This document shows, in pieces, positions 6,983 to 8,511 of a DNA stretch of 8,511 nt. Origin of the DNA: Bryobacterales bacterium (GTDB lineage: Bacteria; Acidobacteriota; Terriglobia; Bryobacterales; Bryobacteraceae); assembly GCA_003132905.1 (NCBI GenBank), contig PKZC01000208.1, forward strand, positions 398 through 8,908, written 5' to 3'. Numbering within the stretch: position 1 is the first letter of the stretch; the number at the start of each line of letters is the position of its first letter. The notes below the pieces were generated by a model. It saw only the letters and a list, made by a program, of their open reading frames with translations. It made no database searches and was not told the origin of the DNA. Both the position numbers and the translations under genes were made by a program.

Positions 6983-7939
6983 ATGAGATCGTCAAGAATT
7001 CAACAGTTCGCCACTGCCTTGATATTGGCAGCCGGCATTGCCACGCTATCGGCCGAATCCATCAATCCGCCGACAATGCCGCAGACCGCGCCCATGAACA
7101 AACAGGAAAAGAAGAACCTCGACATGGTGCTGGATTGGTGGCGCATCGTGATCCAAGGCGGCCACCTGGATCAAACATCCAAGTATCAGGCCGAGGATTA
7201 CATTCAGCACAACCCCAACGTCAATACGGGGCGCGCGGGATTCGTGGAATTCTTCAGCAAATTCAGCAAGCCCAAAGATCCCATCCCTGAAAAGCTGGCC
7301 AACCCGCCCGTGGTTATGGGCGCCAAGGGCGATTATGTCTGGCTAATTTGGGAAACCGAGCAGAAGGATCCGCGCGATCCATCCAAGACCTACCACTCCA
7401 ACAGTTTCGACGTGCTCCGCATTCAGAACGGCAAGGTCCAGGAGCATTGGGACAGCGCGATGAAGATGCCGGGCTCGGGCAACGTCACCACCGGCGTGTC
7501 TCCCAAGCCGCCATCGGAATGGAACACCGGAAAGCTGGACAAGCAGGAAAAAGAAACGCTGGCCTTGGCCACCGAAGAGCTGAAAGACATGTTGCAGTAC
7601 GGTCACCTGGAACTGGCCGACAAGACCATGGATCCCGGCTACATTCAGCACAATCCTCAAGTGCCGCAAGGCCGCGACGGATTCAAGGAATTTATGAGCA
7701 AAAGGCCTGGACGGCAACCGGAAGAGATCAAGGCTGAGTGGAAGAGTGCGCCGGCGTTGACGCTGGTCGACGGCCCTTATTCGGTGATGATGTGGGACCG
7801 CATGGCGAAGGATCCCGATGATCCGAGCAAGATGTATATGTGGAATCACTACGACGTGGTTCGTATGGAGAACGGCCACATCAAGGAGCATTGGGACGAA
7901 GCCAGAATCAATCCGCCCCCAGCGGGCGCGAACAAGTAG
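6983..7939 (+). CDS. exported protein with two tandem SnoaL/NTF2-like domains
   Basis: A 318-residue protein with a signal peptide (hydrophobic core about 9-23, likely cut after LSA at 22-24), so it should be periplasmic or secreted. Two homologous domains follow. Domain 1 (about 39-160) has YIQHNPNVNTGRAGF at 73-87, KDPRDPSK at 128-135 and NGKVQEHWD at 149-157. Domain 2 (about 186-308) has YIQHNPQVPQGRDGF at 220-234, KDPDDPSK at 276-283 and NGHIKEHWD at 297-305. The YIQHNP and EHWD signatures are those of the SnoaL-like group described as predicted aldol-condensation-catalysing enzymes (COG4922, from memory); members are usually single-domain, and the activity is rarely tested. His and Asp of these motifs line the cone-shaped pocket in NTF2 folds. 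It is followed after 13 bases by the second DUF8021-like gene, so the two form an operon. Confidence 0.9.
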   Translation: MRSSRIQQFATALILAAGIATLSAESINPPTMPQTAPMNKQEKKNLDMVLDWWRIVIQGGHLDQTSKYQAEDYIQHNPNVNTGRAGFVEFFSKFSKPKDPIPEKLANPPVVMGAKGDYVWLIWETEQKDPRDPSKTYHSNSFDVLRIQNGKVQEHWDSAMKMPGSGNVTTGVSPKPPSEWNTGKLDKQEKETLALATEELKDMLQYGHLELADKTMDPGYIQHNPQVPQGRDGFKEFMSKRPGRQPEEIKAEWKSAPALTLVDGPYSVMMWDRMAKDPDDPSKMYMWNHYDVVRMENGHIKEHWDEARINPPPAGANK

Positions 7940-7942
7940 TAC

Positions 7943-7946
7943 GGAG
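7943..7946 (+). promoter_or_regulatory. ribosome binding site GGAG of the second DUF8021-like gene
   Basis: GGAG lies 6 bases before the ATG at 7953. An in-frame ATG at 7947 directly follows the GGAG and so is too close to it; the site therefore favours 7953. Confidence 0.65.
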
Positions 7947-7952
7947 ATGTCG

Positions 7953-8511
7953 ATGAAAACCACTTTGCTTGCGATTGGTTTGTTGAGCGCTGCGGTGGTT
8001 CAATTAACGGCGGCCGAGCCCGAGTGGGGACCTTCGCGTGTGAAGGATTGCGATCGGGCGTGCCTGGTCGGCTTTATGGATGGCTATATGAACGCCATCT
8101 ACAAGCATGATCCCAAGGCCGTGCCGCCGTTCGCCATCGATGTCAGAATGACCGAAAACACCGGCCATATGGATGTCGGCGAAGGAGTCCTGTGGCGCTC
8201 AAAAGTGGAACCGACGTCCTTCAAGATTTACGTGGCCGACCCTGTGACAGGACAAGTTGCGTTGCAGGCTCGCCTTATGATTCAGGGACGCAGTGCCCTG
8301 GTGGCCGTGCGGCTGAAAGTAGATCGCGGGCAGATTTCAGAGATCGAGCAGCTCTATGATCGCGCCATTAACGATGCTGCAATTCCGTTACTGACCACTC
8401 CGCGGCCTGGTTTGGTCACCGATATTCCGGTTGCCGAGCGCACCTCCCGAGAGGTTCTCGCTTACGCCGCTAATTCCTACTTCGATGCTCTGGAAGGCGA
8501 CGATGGCAAGA
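7953..8511 (+). CDS. second DUF8021-like exported protein, 3' end missing
   Basis: The frame is open from the ATG at 7953 to the end of the window (186 full codons) with no stop, so the gene is cut by the window edge. It begins with MKTTLLAIGL and a hydrophobic stretch ending LTAAE (18-22), a normal signal peptide. The mature part matches the minus-strand gene at 5954-6961: DCDRACL (32-38) with KCDRTCL, KHDP (51-54) with AHDP, TEN (67-69) with VEN, GEGVLW (76-81) with GEGLW, FKIYVADPVTGQV (90-102) with FKIYVPDPVAQQV, and TPRPGL (149-154) in both. The two are clear paralogues but well diverged, so the duplication is old. Two Cys (33, 37) keep the C-x3-C spacing. The missing part should hold the second NTF2-like half. 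It is translated with the SnoaL-like gene 13 bases upstream. Function unknown. Confidence 0.9.
   Translation, partial: MKTTLLAIGLLSAAVVQLTAAEPEWGPSRVKDCDRACLVGFMDGYMNAIYKHDPKAVPPFAIDVRMTENTGHMDVGEGVLWRSKVEPTSFKIYVADPVTGQVALQARLMIQGRSALVAVRLKVDRGQISEIEQLYDRAINDAAIPLLTTPRPGLVTDIPVAERTSREVLAYAANSYFDALEGDDGK

Noticed and set aside
7343..7963. Minus-strand open frame of 206 codons across the end of the SnoaL-like gene
   Set aside because: It is antisense to two conserved domains and covers the ribosome binding site of the next gene; a shadow frame.

Overview
The window looks like chromosomal DNA from a moderately GC-rich, Gram-negative, environmental heterotroph. The gene content is suggestive of Acidobacteriota (Solibacter/Bryobacter-like): many exported single-gene enzymes, a PQQ dehydrogenase, a secreted NHL-type propeller and a Tat-exported P1 peptidase. 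That placement is inference from content and style; there is no rRNA or other phylogenetic marker here. I see no tRNA, IS element, CRISPR array or phage gene. Coding density is very high, and no gene-free gap exceeds about 70 bases.

Left part (1-3801, all +): the 3' part of a PQQ-dependent alcohol dehydrogenase, truncated by the window edge, then a secreted beta-propeller protein, then a major facilitator superfamily transporter. Gaps are 66 and 48 bases, so co-transcription is possible but not shown. Centre (3766-5948): a Tat-exported P1-family (DmpA/BapA-type) self-processing aminopeptidase on the minus strand, whose end overlaps the transporter's 3' end. It is divergent from an exported metallophosphoesterase.

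Right part (5954-8511): the most distinctive region. A minus-strand gene for an exported two-Cys-pair protein (DUF8021-like) faces, across a short promoter region, a plus-strand pair: an exported protein with two tandem SnoaL/NTF2-like domains and, 13 bases later, a paralogue of the minus-strand protein that runs off the window. That last gene has no stop inside the window and is easily missed. All three appear to be exported and built from repeated NTF2-like units. This makes the locus a candidate for a small, undescribed periplasmic system that binds or converts a small molecule.

Two details stand out. The minus-strand gene has no good start in its own frame, but one extra A in a five-A run would join a perfect ATG and signal peptide to it, which points to a frameshift or sequencing error. 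The PQQ dehydrogenase carries the Asp-x-Asp pair associated with lanthanide use, but lacks the usual vicinal cysteines and has Asp where the metal-binding Glu normally sits.
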